A DNA stretch of 9,238 nt, from contig SLGA01000008.1 in the NCBI GenBank assembly GCA_007123985.1, forward strand, positions 1 through 9,238. Direction: 5' to 3'. Positions 1 to 6,293 of this stretch are shown here, one piece after another (positions within the stretch are counted from its first letter, which is position 1; every line of letters begins with the position of its first letter). The notes beneath the pieces were generated by a model. It was not told the origin of the DNA and searched no databases. It saw only the letters and a program-made list of their open reading frames with translations. This DNA comes from Balneolaceae bacterium. Lineage in GTDB: Bacteria > Bacteroidota > Rhodothermia > Balneolales > Balneolaceae. The translations under genes and the position numbers were made by a program.

Positions 1-1160
1 CGATAATGGCCAAAAACTATCGTTTCGCCGGTAATAATTTCTCCGGAATCTACGGGTTCATCTCCAGTTAAAATGTTCAGAAATGTACTTTTCCCGGCAC
101 CGTTTTTTCCGATGATTCCAATTCTTTCACCCCGATTAAAGGAATAGCTGAATTGATCCAGAATAACGAGATCATCGAATTTTTTGGTGATATTTTTCAC
201 CTGAAGAACCTGCTTGCCCATGCGGCTCATCGAAGTTTCAAGGCGCAGTTCACTCTCAGGGGTTTTGTCTTGTGCTTTTTTCTTGGTTTCGTAAAAAGCT
301 TTTATCCGGCTTTTTGATTTTGTTGTACGAGCTTTTGGCCCTCTGCGCATCCATTCCAGCTCCTGCTTGAAAAGTTGCCCTGCTTTGGCAAGTTCTGTCT
401 GTCTGACAGCTTCACGCTCTGCCCTCTTTTCAAGAAAATACTGGTAATTTCCTTTGTGGTGATACAGCTCACCGTCACTCATCTCAATAATATGGGTGCA
501 AATCCGGTCGAGAAAGTAGCGATCATGAGTGACCATAAGCAGAGTTGTTGATGATTTTTCAAGGTATGCTTCCAGCCATTCTATCATTTCAACATCCAAA
601 TGGTTGGTTGGTTCATCAAGTATAAGCAGATCGGGATCGTCCAACAGCACAAATGCCAGAGCAACCCGTTTTCGCTCTCCGCCCGAAAGTGTGGAAATCG
701 ACTGCTCCAGGTTGTGAATATTCAGCACACTAAGAATCTGTTCCATACGCTGTTCATACCCCCAGGCATTGGCAGCATCCATTTTTGATATGGCTTTTTC
801 GAATGCGGCAGCCGTCTCGTCGTTGTAATTTTCAGCCTGTGCATTCGCAGCTCGCTCGTACTCTCGTACAATTTTACCCATTACGGAATGCCCCTGCGAG
901 ATAAATTCATTGATTGTGCTGAATTCATCAAGTTCAGGTTCCTGCTCCAGGTAACCAATCCGGATTCCGTTTCTTACCATTACTTCGCCGGAGTCGGCCG
1001 TTTCTTTTCCAGCAAGAATTTTCAGAAGTGTGGATTTACCGGTTCCGTTTTCTGCAATGAGCGCTGTTTTATCGCCTTTTGAGATGCCAAATGTGATGCC
1101 TTCAAAAAGTGGTTTCAGCCCAAAGCTTTTTGAAAGAGAGTCCGTGGAGAGATAGGTCAT
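1..1160 (-). CDS. uup: ABC-F family ATPase, Uup type (partial, C-terminus off the left edge)
   Basis: Soluble ABC-F ATPase with two ABC cassettes and no membrane domain; family members bind ribosomes and help resolve stalled or misfolded states. The start is the ATG at 1160; 386 complete codons are present and the frame stays open at the left edge, so roughly the last third of a typical 600-650 residue protein is missing. Cassette 1 has Walker A (AENGTGKS, residues 36-43, Ala replacing the usual first Gly), signature LSGGE (158-162), Walker B ending in LDEPTNHLD (181-189), and the H-switch THDRYFLD (211-218). The linker carries the basic ELEWMRRGPKART stretch (267-279), typical of Uup rather than EttA. 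Cassette 2 Walker A is GKNGAGKS (351-358). The short arm region also favours Uup. The DUF2805 gene lies 126 bp upstream on the same strand, so cotranscription is possible. The subfamily call is an inference because the C-terminal coiled coil is not visible. Confidence 0.9.
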   Translation of the reverse strand, partial: MTYLSTDSLSKSFGLKPLFEGITFGISKGDKTALIAENGTGKSTLLKILAGKETADSGEVMVRNGIRIGYLEQEPELDEFSTINEFISQGHSVMGKIVREYERAANAQAENYNDETAAAFEKAISKMDAANAWGYEQRMEQILSVLNIHNLEQSISTLSGGERKRVALAFVLLDDPDLLILDEPTNHLDVEMIEWLEAYLEKSSTTLLMVTHDRYFLDRICTHIIEMSDGELYHHKGNYQYFLEKRAEREAVRQTELAKAGQLFKQELEWMRRGPKARTTKSKSRIKAFYETKKKAQDKTPESELRLETSMSRMGKQVLQVKNITKKFDDLVILDQFSYSFNRGERIGIIGKNGAGKSTFLNILTGDEPVDSGEIITGETIVFGHY

Positions 1161-1179
1161 GAATGCTGTTGACTTGAAA

Positions 1180-1209
1180 AATAATTTCTCAAAAGATAAT
1201 GATTCTCAA
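1180..1209 (-). promoter_or_regulatory. Operator-like site upstream of uup: two TTGAGAA copies, one within a Fur/PerR-like box
   Basis: On the minus strand, 1209-1197 reads TTGAGAATCATTA and 1192-1180 reads TTGAGAAATTATT, so the core TTGAGAA occurs twice with a 17-base period. On the plus strand, 1194-1208 (AGATAATGATTCTCA) matches the classical 7-1-7 Fur consensus TGATAATnATTATCA at 12 of 14 defined positions by eye. The site lies about 20-50 bases before the uup ATG, where a regulator could block transcription. A near-identical copy lies at 1535. Its function is inferred; consensus similarity in AT-rich intergenic DNA can arise by chance. Confidence 0.35.
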
Positions 1210-1286
1210 GTTAGGAAACGGATAATCTCTGCCGATTTCATATCAGCAAACTATTTGATGAAATTTCTGTAGTCTCGTTGCAATCG

Positions 1287-1523
1287 TTAATACTTTTTCG
1301 GACTGCTAAAACGCATATCAGATACCCCTCTCAACTCTTTATGCTTTGTTTTTCGCCCATTCACTCTCTCTCTCCACATCCTGAAACTGGAAGGCTTCAT
1401 TTCTGATCGCATTAATCTAATCACGCCTTTTTCATTCAGGCCAAACTGTTTTTCTATGGCTTCAAAAGGGGTTCTGTCTTCCCATGCCATTTCTATTATT
1501 CGGCTGATTTCTGATTCCTTCAT
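1287..1523 (-). CDS. Small DUF2805 / TIGR03643 family protein (78 aa)
   Basis: A small, probably cytoplasmic protein of unknown function. I recognise it from the family pattern: an N-terminal helix followed by the strongly conserved EMAWEDRTPFEAIE (residues 12-25), then QFGLNEKGVIRLMR (26-39), then MKPSSFRMWRERV (42-54), and a basic tail with an MRFSSPKKY-like ending. The layout resembles a small helix-turn-helix-like fold (a helix, then a GLNEKGVIRLMR segment like a recognition helix) with a basic C-terminus, so nucleic-acid binding is plausible, but this is inference. Length is normal for the family. The start is the ATG at 1523, which keeps the whole conserved N-terminus; no Shine-Dalgarno-like sequence precedes it. 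It diverges from the TonB receptor gene across 153 bp and lies upstream of uup on the same strand. Confidence 0.85.
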   Translation of the reverse strand: MKESEISRIIEMAWEDRTPFEAIEKQFGLNEKGVIRLMRSEMKPSSFRMWRERVNGRKTKHKELRGVSDMRFSSPKKY

Positions 1524-1534
1524 CTGTTCTATTC

Positions 1535-1550
1535 TTGAGAATTATTACAG
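1535..1550. promoter_or_regulatory. Operator-like motif in the divergent DUF2805 / TonB-receptor region
   Basis: The plus strand at 1535-1547 reads TTGAGAATTATTA, identical at 12 of 13 positions to the minus-strand copy at 1209-1197. The overlapping 1536-1550 matches the Fur 7-1-7 consensus at 10 of 14 positions. It lies 12 bases before the DUF2805 ATG and about 127 bases before the receptor ATG, so it could act on either gene. TonB-dependent receptors for iron compounds are commonly controlled by Fur, which makes the match interesting but not conclusive. Confidence 0.3.
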
Positions 1551-1598
1551 ATAAACAGCATATCAAGAAGAATCGTTTTCGTTTTTTTGACGATCACT

Positions 1599-1631
1599 AA
1601 AAGATTAAGACATACTAATCTCTTATCTTTT
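1599..1631 (+). promoter_or_regulatory. AT-rich inverted repeat in the TonB-receptor leader
   Basis: AAAAGATTAAGA (1599-1610) and TCTTATCTTTT (1621-1631) form an 11-bp stem with one bulged T and a 10-base loop. An alternative, mutually exclusive stem is AGATTA (1602-1607) with TAATCT (1616-1621). The structure ends 45 bases before the chosen ATG at 1677. It may be an operator or leader hairpin. It is not a conventional terminator, having almost no GC in the stem. A weak sigma70-like pair, TTGACG (1587-1592) and CATACT (1611-1616) with 18-bp spacing, overlaps it. Function is inferred. Confidence 0.25.
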
Positions 1632-1676
1632 CGCATATTAAAATCAAATTGTCCTCTACTATTTGTTCTCAAATTG

Positions 1677-3677
1677 ATGAAAAAACTTATTCTCCTGCTC
1701 ACAATACTAATATGCAGTTCAACTGTTGTTTTTGCTCAGCTAAGTGCCGAACTCGACAGCATAACCGTAACAGCCTCCAGAATTACCACCTCAATTTCAG
1801 AAAGCGGTAAAAGCGTTTCAGTTATCACACAGGAGGATATCCGCTCCATGGCGGTAACATCGGTTGATGAGCTTCTTCGATCTCTTCCGGGGGTGAATAT
1901 CAACGCAAGGCAGGGCTTTGGAGTACAGGCAGATGTGGGCATTCGCGGCAGTACATTTTCACAGGTTCTCTTTATGCTGGATAATGTACCTTTGAATGAT
2001 CCGCTTACAGCCCATTTCAACACAAATATTCCGGTTTCTCTGTCAGAAATCGGCCAGGTTGAACTCATCAGGGGCCCGGCAAGTACGTCATTTGGAGCTG
2101 ATGCCGTTGGTGGTGTAGTTCACATCAAAACAAAAATGTATCTTGAACGTGAAGTTGAAACGCAGAACGGATTTTTACGCCATCTGAATGCGGATGTTGG
2201 CACGGGAGAAAACGGCCTGAGAATAATGGATACAGCCGCGGAGTTTCAGGCCAATAAATGGAGGCTCAGTGCTTCTGTTCGAACCACCAGTTCTGATGGA
2301 GAAACATTTACGAATCCCGGATTTATCGAGGGAATTTCAAACCAACAGGAGTACAACAGTTATTTCAGCCTGTTTAACACTTCAGTTGCAGTATCACGCC
2401 GGTTTGGGCAAAACTGGTCTTGGTATGTTCGGGGCGGCTATGATAAGCGGGATTTTGATGCCCGTTACTTCTATACACGCAGTATTTTTGATGAATCCGT
2501 TGAAGAGATTACCAACCGATGGGGCCTGACATCACTCAGCTACAATAACGGGAACCACAGATCCGAATTTAATGCCTCATACAGGGTAGTTGATGATATT
2601 TTTGATTTCAACTCTGCAATTGCTCCCGCTAATGAGCACACAACCGGACTTTTGTTCTTGAATCTCTCACATCAGTATGAATTTGATGCGAATCAATTTC
2701 GGTTTTTGGGCGACCGATTGAACAGAGTACGCCTGATGGTTGGAGCTCAGTATCTTGATAAAAACATCGAAAGTACCGATCGTGGAAATCATCAGGAAGC
2801 AATGGGTGGGATTTACGCCATCAGTTCGGCACGATGGAGCGGAGGACTCAGTATCACTTCAAGCCTTCGCTTGCAATTTGATGCATTGGGAAATGCCGAT
2901 CTGCTGCCACAACTAAGTGCTGCATATAACCTCGAAAACATCACTTTAAGAAGTTCTATTGGCCAGGCAATCCGAACAGGTGATTTCACCGAGAGGTATA
3001 TCTCCTCTGCCCTGCCGGATCTAACGCCACTCAGAAATATTGGCAACCCCGATCTCAAACCTGAAAAATCGCTGACCATTGATGCCGGTTTTGACTGGAC
3101 ACCCAACGCTCAGTTTAAAATTTCGCCAACCTTTTTCTATCGCTCATCCAGTAATTTGATTGATTACTCTTTAACCAACTCCAATCAGATCACAAATGCA
3201 ACAAATTTGCTGCCCGGTGAGGACTATTTCTATGCTTCTAACATCTCGAGCAGTGAGGCTCGCGGGGTAGAAATTTTTCTCAACGGGAATTTCCGGATTA
3301 GTAACAGCCGCTTGGTATCGGTAAATACCGGTTATACCTACATCAAGACAACCAGCGATCAGGAGACGGTTTCAAGATATATCGCCAATCATCCATCCCA
3401 TCAGGTTAGTTTTTCGGCTGATTACAGAACCTCCGTTTTTTCAATTCAGTCACAGTCAGGTTACTATGTACGTTCACCGGAAGCAGAGGCAATCGTATCC
3501 GGCGATGTACCTGCATCGTATTTCATGACACACCTCAGAGTGGCAATTACACCGTTTGGTGACGGTGTTCAATTTTACAGCCGAATTATTAACCTCACCG
3601 ATACCCAATACCAGGAAATTCTGGGTGCGCCAATGCCGGGCCGCTGGATAATGGGTGGTATCCGGGTTTCGCTTTAA
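1677..3677 (+). CDS. TonB-dependent outer-membrane receptor
   Basis: Energy-coupled outer-membrane import channel driven by TonB-ExbB-ExbD; ligands in this family include siderophores, haem, cobalamin and other large solutes. The chosen start at 1677 gives a 666-residue protein beginning with a clean signal peptide (MKKLILLLTI..., cleavage expected after VVFA, residue 20). A TTG start at 1587 would add 30 residues before this signal and is less likely. After cleavage come a TonB box (DSITVTASR, 27-35), a plug domain (about 43-152, with SLPGVN, GIRG, LDNVPLND, IRGPASTSFGADAVGG), and a 22-strand-type barrel to the C-terminus, ending NLTDTQYQEILGAPMPGR then a short last strand. There is no carboxypeptidase-like N-terminal domain, so it is not SusC-like. 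Length, TonB box and C-terminal pattern resemble BtuB-like receptors, but no cobalamin riboswitch or transporter genes are next to it, so the ligand stays open. The last residue is Leu rather than the usual Phe. Confidence 0.94.
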   Translation: MKKLILLLTILICSSTVVFAQLSAELDSITVTASRITTSISESGKSVSVITQEDIRSMAVTSVDELLRSLPGVNINARQGFGVQADVGIRGSTFSQVLFMLDNVPLNDPLTAHFNTNIPVSLSEIGQVELIRGPASTSFGADAVGGVVHIKTKMYLEREVETQNGFLRHLNADVGTGENGLRIMDTAAEFQANKWRLSASVRTTSSDGETFTNPGFIEGISNQQEYNSYFSLFNTSVAVSRRFGQNWSWYVRGGYDKRDFDARYFYTRSIFDESVEEITNRWGLTSLSYNNGNHRSEFNASYRVVDDIFDFNSAIAPANEHTTGLLFLNLSHQYEFDANQFRFLGDRLNRVRLMVGAQYLDKNIESTDRGNHQEAMGGIYAISSARWSGGLSITSSLRLQFDALGNADLLPQLSAAYNLENITLRSSIGQAIRTGDFTERYISSALPDLTPLRNIGNPDLKPEKSLTIDAGFDWTPNAQFKISPTFFYRSSSNLIDYSLTNSNQITNATNLLPGEDYFYASNISSSEARGVEIFLNGNFRISNSRLVSVNTGYTYIKTTSDQETVSRYIANHPSHQVSFSADYRTSVFSIQSQSGYYVRSPEAEAIVSGDVPASYFMTHLRVAITPFGDGVQFYSRIINLTDTQYQEILGAPMPGRWIMGGIRVSL

Positions 3678-3748
3678 AATATTAGGAAGAGTTAGCATAC
3701 TTCACCAATTCTACTTGCTGTATTCGCTCAACTTTCACAGATTAACGA

Positions 3749-5017
3749 ATGGCCTTTTTTATCAGAAAAGCATTTCGTTCGGGACCTGTCAGGCTTAATT
3801 TATCTAAGGGCGGGCTTGGTCTCTCTGTTGGTATAACAGGTGCAAGGTTAGGCCTGAATCGCCGCGGTGCCTACGTTTATGGCGGCAGGCATGGCCTCTA
3901 CTATCGCAAACAGCTCGGTACTGCTGCCGGTAAAAAGAGAGTACAACAGCCGGGGGGTTCTAAGAACTATACACATCAAAGCGGCACAGTTGACCTGTTC
4001 AAAGACACAGGCACAACATTTGAACCTGTTTTTAAAGGTCTCAAAACCTACCCTTTTCCGGATTTACAATCTGAAAATGAACTGCTGTCAGTTCCATTGT
4101 TAGCTGGTATTCTTCTGGTGTTTGTAGTTGTAGGTTCGGTTTACAATTCTGCAGCTCTCTGGGCGGTACTAATAACTCTTTTCACTTTTCTAACTGCTTT
4201 TTGGTTCAGAAACTATCTTTGGGAAAAAAGAGGTCTGGATCTCGTTGAAACACTTTCAAAAAAATTTGAACAGTCACCGGACTCAGTGATTCGCCAGCAA
4301 ATTGTGGCATACAGGGACAATGCACCAAAACGATTTTCCACTCACCATCTCGGCGATCTCTACTCTATATTGCTGCAAATTTCTATTGAACACCCTGATG
4401 ATAAGCACATAAGGATGTTCAACACTTTAGAAAAACTGATACCTCTTTCGGATTCCATCAAAAACCGAATTAAACGTGCATTCCTCTCACAAGCACTTGA
4501 ACATGCGCTTGAAGATCATCTGCTCACAGAAAGTGAGGAAAATCAAATAAGAAACCTTATTAAAAAGCTGAATCTTCCGGCAGATTTTGCCCGTGAAGAG
4601 TTCACCTACCTTGAGCTGGCATCTGAAATAAGACAAGAGATGGAATCGCCTCTAAAAGAAACTGAAGCACCCATTCCACTGGTTAGAAACGAACACTGTT
4701 TTGCAGTATTCGATGACGCCAGGCTTCTTGAAGAGCGTGTTCTGAATCGTTTCCAAAGAAACCATGTACAGTACAGGGAACTCGGGTTTGAGATCCAGAT
4801 CAGTGGTACATTGACGATCACCGATCGAAGATTAGTTTTAACCGGCCGAGGATCACGGGAGTACAGGCTCAATCGAATTGCTGATATTATCACAGATCTT
4901 GAGGCCAATGTTATCGAACTGATTCTCACTAACCGTAAGAATCCGGTATTTATTACTCATTCAAAAATCTTGCTGTTAGCATCACGAATAGAAAAAGTAC
5001 GATCAGCTTTTTCCTGA
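3749..5017 (+). CDS. DUF4236-domain membrane protein with C-terminal PH-like domain
   Basis: A 422-residue protein of unknown function. Residues 1-55 form a DUF4236 domain (FIRKAFRSGPVRLNLSKGG, then GLSVGITGARLGLNRRGAYV and GLYYRKQL), a small Gly/Arg-rich beta module. A polar linker (56-112) precedes two hydrophobic segments at about 114-134 and 136-154, a membrane hairpin that would leave both ends in the cytoplasm. A helical region (160-300) includes ALEDHLLTESEENQIRNLIKKLNL (252-275), reminiscent of TerB-like domains. The C-terminal 315-420 resembles a bacterial PH/GRAM-like fold: GTLTITDRRLVLTGRG (353-368), YRLNRIADI (372-380), then IELILTNRKNPVFI (389-402). The DUF4236 call is firm; the TerB-like and PH-like calls come from pattern only. 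The gene lies 71 bp after the receptor gene and 78 bp before purK on the same strand, with no obvious functional link to either. The ATG at 3749 starts directly at the domain and has no Shine-Dalgarno-like sequence. Confidence 0.9.
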   Translation: MAFFIRKAFRSGPVRLNLSKGGLGLSVGITGARLGLNRRGAYVYGGRHGLYYRKQLGTAAGKKRVQQPGGSKNYTHQSGTVDLFKDTGTTFEPVFKGLKTYPFPDLQSENELLSVPLLAGILLVFVVVGSVYNSAALWAVLITLFTFLTAFWFRNYLWEKRGLDLVETLSKKFEQSPDSVIRQQIVAYRDNAPKRFSTHHLGDLYSILLQISIEHPDDKHIRMFNTLEKLIPLSDSIKNRIKRAFLSQALEHALEDHLLTESEENQIRNLIKKLNLPADFAREEFTYLELASEIRQEMESPLKETEAPIPLVRNEHCFAVFDDARLLEERVLNRFQRNHVQYRELGFEIQISGTLTITDRRLVLTGRGSREYRLNRIADIITDLEANVIELILTNRKNPVFITHSKILLLASRIEKVRSAFS

Positions 5018-5028
5018 GAAGCTACTTA

Positions 5029-5089
5029 TTGAGGTTCACTTTCCATTCTAAAAGCGATACCTTTTTGAAAAAATTTTAATTCACCTCAA
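5029..5089 (+). repeat. Widely spaced inverted repeat in the purK leader
   Basis: TTGAGGT (5029-5035) is exactly complementary to ACCTCAA (5083-5089), with 47 bases between; the right arm ends 6 bases before the purK ATG. Between the arms are a weak hairpin AAAAG/CTTTT (5050-5065) followed by one more T, and a TTTTTGAAAAA palindrome (5062-5072). These might act as an operator pair, or as a leader structure covering the start region. The arms are short, so chance is a real alternative. Confidence 0.2.
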
Positions 5090-5095
5090 AGCAGT

Positions 5096-6253
5096 ATGAA
5101 AAAACCACTCTCATCAGATTTTGTAATTGGATTTTTAGGTGCTGGTCAGCTTGCGCGGATGTCTGCATTGCAGGCATTCAGATATGGAATGCAGGTTGCT
5201 GTATTCTCCGATCGTACAGAAAATGAACCTGTTCAATTTATGACTCCCCACTCTCTATCAGGTTCATTTGATGATGTAAATTCGATGCTTGATTTTGCAA
5301 AAACATGTGATGTAATAACACTTGAAAATGAATTCATTGATTCTGCCGTACTCAAAGAGCTCAGTGAAAAGTCAGGCACACCCATTTATCCAACCCCCGA
5401 AAGTTTCAGCCTCATTGAGAATAAACTGATTGAAAAACAGACGTTTGAATCTGCCGGTATTCCCGTTACACCCTATCTTTTAGTTGACGATAAAGATGCA
5501 TTAATTCGTTTTGGAGAGGAACACGGCTGGCCGTACCTGTTGAAATCATCAAAAGGCGGATATGATGGATACGGTAACAAAACTGTAAGAAATATCGAAG
5601 AAGCTTTGGAAGCATTTCATAAACTTGGCGGGGGTGCCGGGCATGACATCCTTGCAGAAGCTTTTGTTGATTTTACCCACGAGCTGGCGGTACAGGTTGC
5701 TCGGAATGAAACCGGGTATGTTGTCTATCCCTGCTGTGAAACCGTTCAGAAAAATCATATTTGTGTAGCGGTCAAATCACCCGCTCCAGTATCCGAAACC
5801 ATTCAGCAACAAGCACAAAACCTTGCAGTTAAAGCCACTGAGGCCATTGATGGGAAAGGAATTTTTGCATACGAATTTTTTCTCACCACTGATGGCAGTC
5901 TATTGCTGAATGAATCAGCCCCCAGGCCACATAATTCAGGCCATTATACCATAGAAGGGTGCGTAACATCGCAGTTTGAAAACCATGTTCGGGCTGTTTG
6001 CGGGCTTCCCCTCGGTAGTGCCGAAATGATTGAACCGGCAGCTGTAATGATCAATCTCCTGGGAACAAAGAACAGGTCTGCTGTTGTGGAAATCTCGAAC
6101 GAAGCAATGGCAATACCTCATTCCCATCTTCATTCATATGGAAAAATTCAGAGTAAACCCGGGCGGAAAATGGCTCATTTCACTCTCATTGGGAATGATT
6201 TGGAGGCAACTTATAAAAGAGCTATTTCACTTACCCGAAAGGTTGAGATTTAA
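5096..6253 (+). CDS. purK: N5-carboxyaminoimidazole ribonucleotide synthase (PurK)
   Basis: Cytoplasmic ATP-grasp enzyme of de novo purine synthesis: it converts 5-aminoimidazole ribonucleotide, ATP and bicarbonate to N5-carboxyaminoimidazole ribonucleotide, which PurE then rearranges to CAIR. The 385-residue length is normal. The N-terminal pre-ATP-grasp domain has the nucleotide-binding-like loop FLGAGQLARM (13-22) and TLENEF (75-80). The ATP-grasp core contains KSSKGGYDGYGN (150-161), EAFVDFTHELAVQVAR (188-203) and the metal/substrate segment NESAPRPHNSGHYTIE (272-287). The C-terminal domain ends with the PurK-typical KPGRKMAHFTLIG (354-366). Together these separate it from PurT and PurD. 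The ATG at 5096 gives a short lead before the first strand and has no Shine-Dalgarno-like sequence. No purE is visible in the window, so the partner must be encoded elsewhere. It converges with the PrsW-family gene, with a 17-bp gap. Confidence 0.97.
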   Translation: MKKPLSSDFVIGFLGAGQLARMSALQAFRYGMQVAVFSDRTENEPVQFMTPHSLSGSFDDVNSMLDFAKTCDVITLENEFIDSAVLKELSEKSGTPIYPTPESFSLIENKLIEKQTFESAGIPVTPYLLVDDKDALIRFGEEHGWPYLLKSSKGGYDGYGNKTVRNIEEALEAFHKLGGGAGHDILAEAFVDFTHELAVQVARNETGYVVYPCCETVQKNHICVAVKSPAPVSETIQQQAQNLAVKATEAIDGKGIFAYEFFLTTDGSLLLNESAPRPHNSGHYTIEGCVTSQFENHVRAVCGLPLGSAEMIEPAAVMINLLGTKNRSAVVEISNEAMAIPHSHLHSYGKIQSKPGRKMAHFTLIGNDLEATYKRAISLTRKVEI

Positions 6254-6254
6254 C

Positions 6255-6293
6255 TAAGTATTCTGAATGCTTAACCCTTGGACTGGTTTTTTT
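6255..6293. terminator. Candidate terminator between convergent purK and PrsW-family genes
   Basis: TAAGTATTC (6255-6263) and GAATGCTTA (6265-6273) form a near-perfect inverted repeat around T6264, allowing an 8-bp stem with one T-G wobble and a 3-base loop. It covers the gap between the stop codons and the last codon of the minus-strand gene. On the plus strand a T7 run (6287-6293) follows 13 bases later. Low GC and the displaced T-run make intrinsic termination uncertain; its location between convergent genes is the main support. Confidence 0.3.

Noticed and set aside
529..1082. Three short plus-strand open frames (529-717, 600-788, 888-1082)
   Set aside because: All lie antisense inside the uup gene, whose ABC motifs are intact on the other strand; their translations show no recognisable domain.
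1235..1264. ATTTCAT/ATGAAAT inverted repeat between DUF2805 and uup, as a terminator
   Set aside because: AT-only stem apart from one G-C pair, a 16-base loop and no T-run on the minus strand; too weak to annotate.
1524..1676. Cobalamin riboswitch before the BtuB-like receptor
   Set aside because: The leader is short and AT-rich and lacks the conserved B12-box type sequence, so the ligand cannot be assigned this way.
1736..3106. Open frames of 86-110 codons on both strands (1736-2068 minus, 2269-2529 plus, 2813-3106 minus) inside the receptor gene
   Set aside because: The TonB receptor frame is continuous and has clear family motifs; these are shadows with Ser/Arg-rich, low-information translations.
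3474..3698. 74-codon minus-strand frame at the 3' end of the receptor gene
   Set aside because: It overlaps the conserved last strands of the barrel and has no domain signature or start context.
4606..4929. 107-codon minus-strand frame inside the DUF4236 gene
   Set aside because: Antisense to the PH-like region; Ser/Arg-rich composition typical of a shadow frame.
4991..5013. GAAAAAG/CTTTTTC inverted repeat at the end of the DUF4236 gene, as a terminator
   Set aside because: It lies inside the coding sequence, the stem has only two G-C pairs, and no separate T-run follows.
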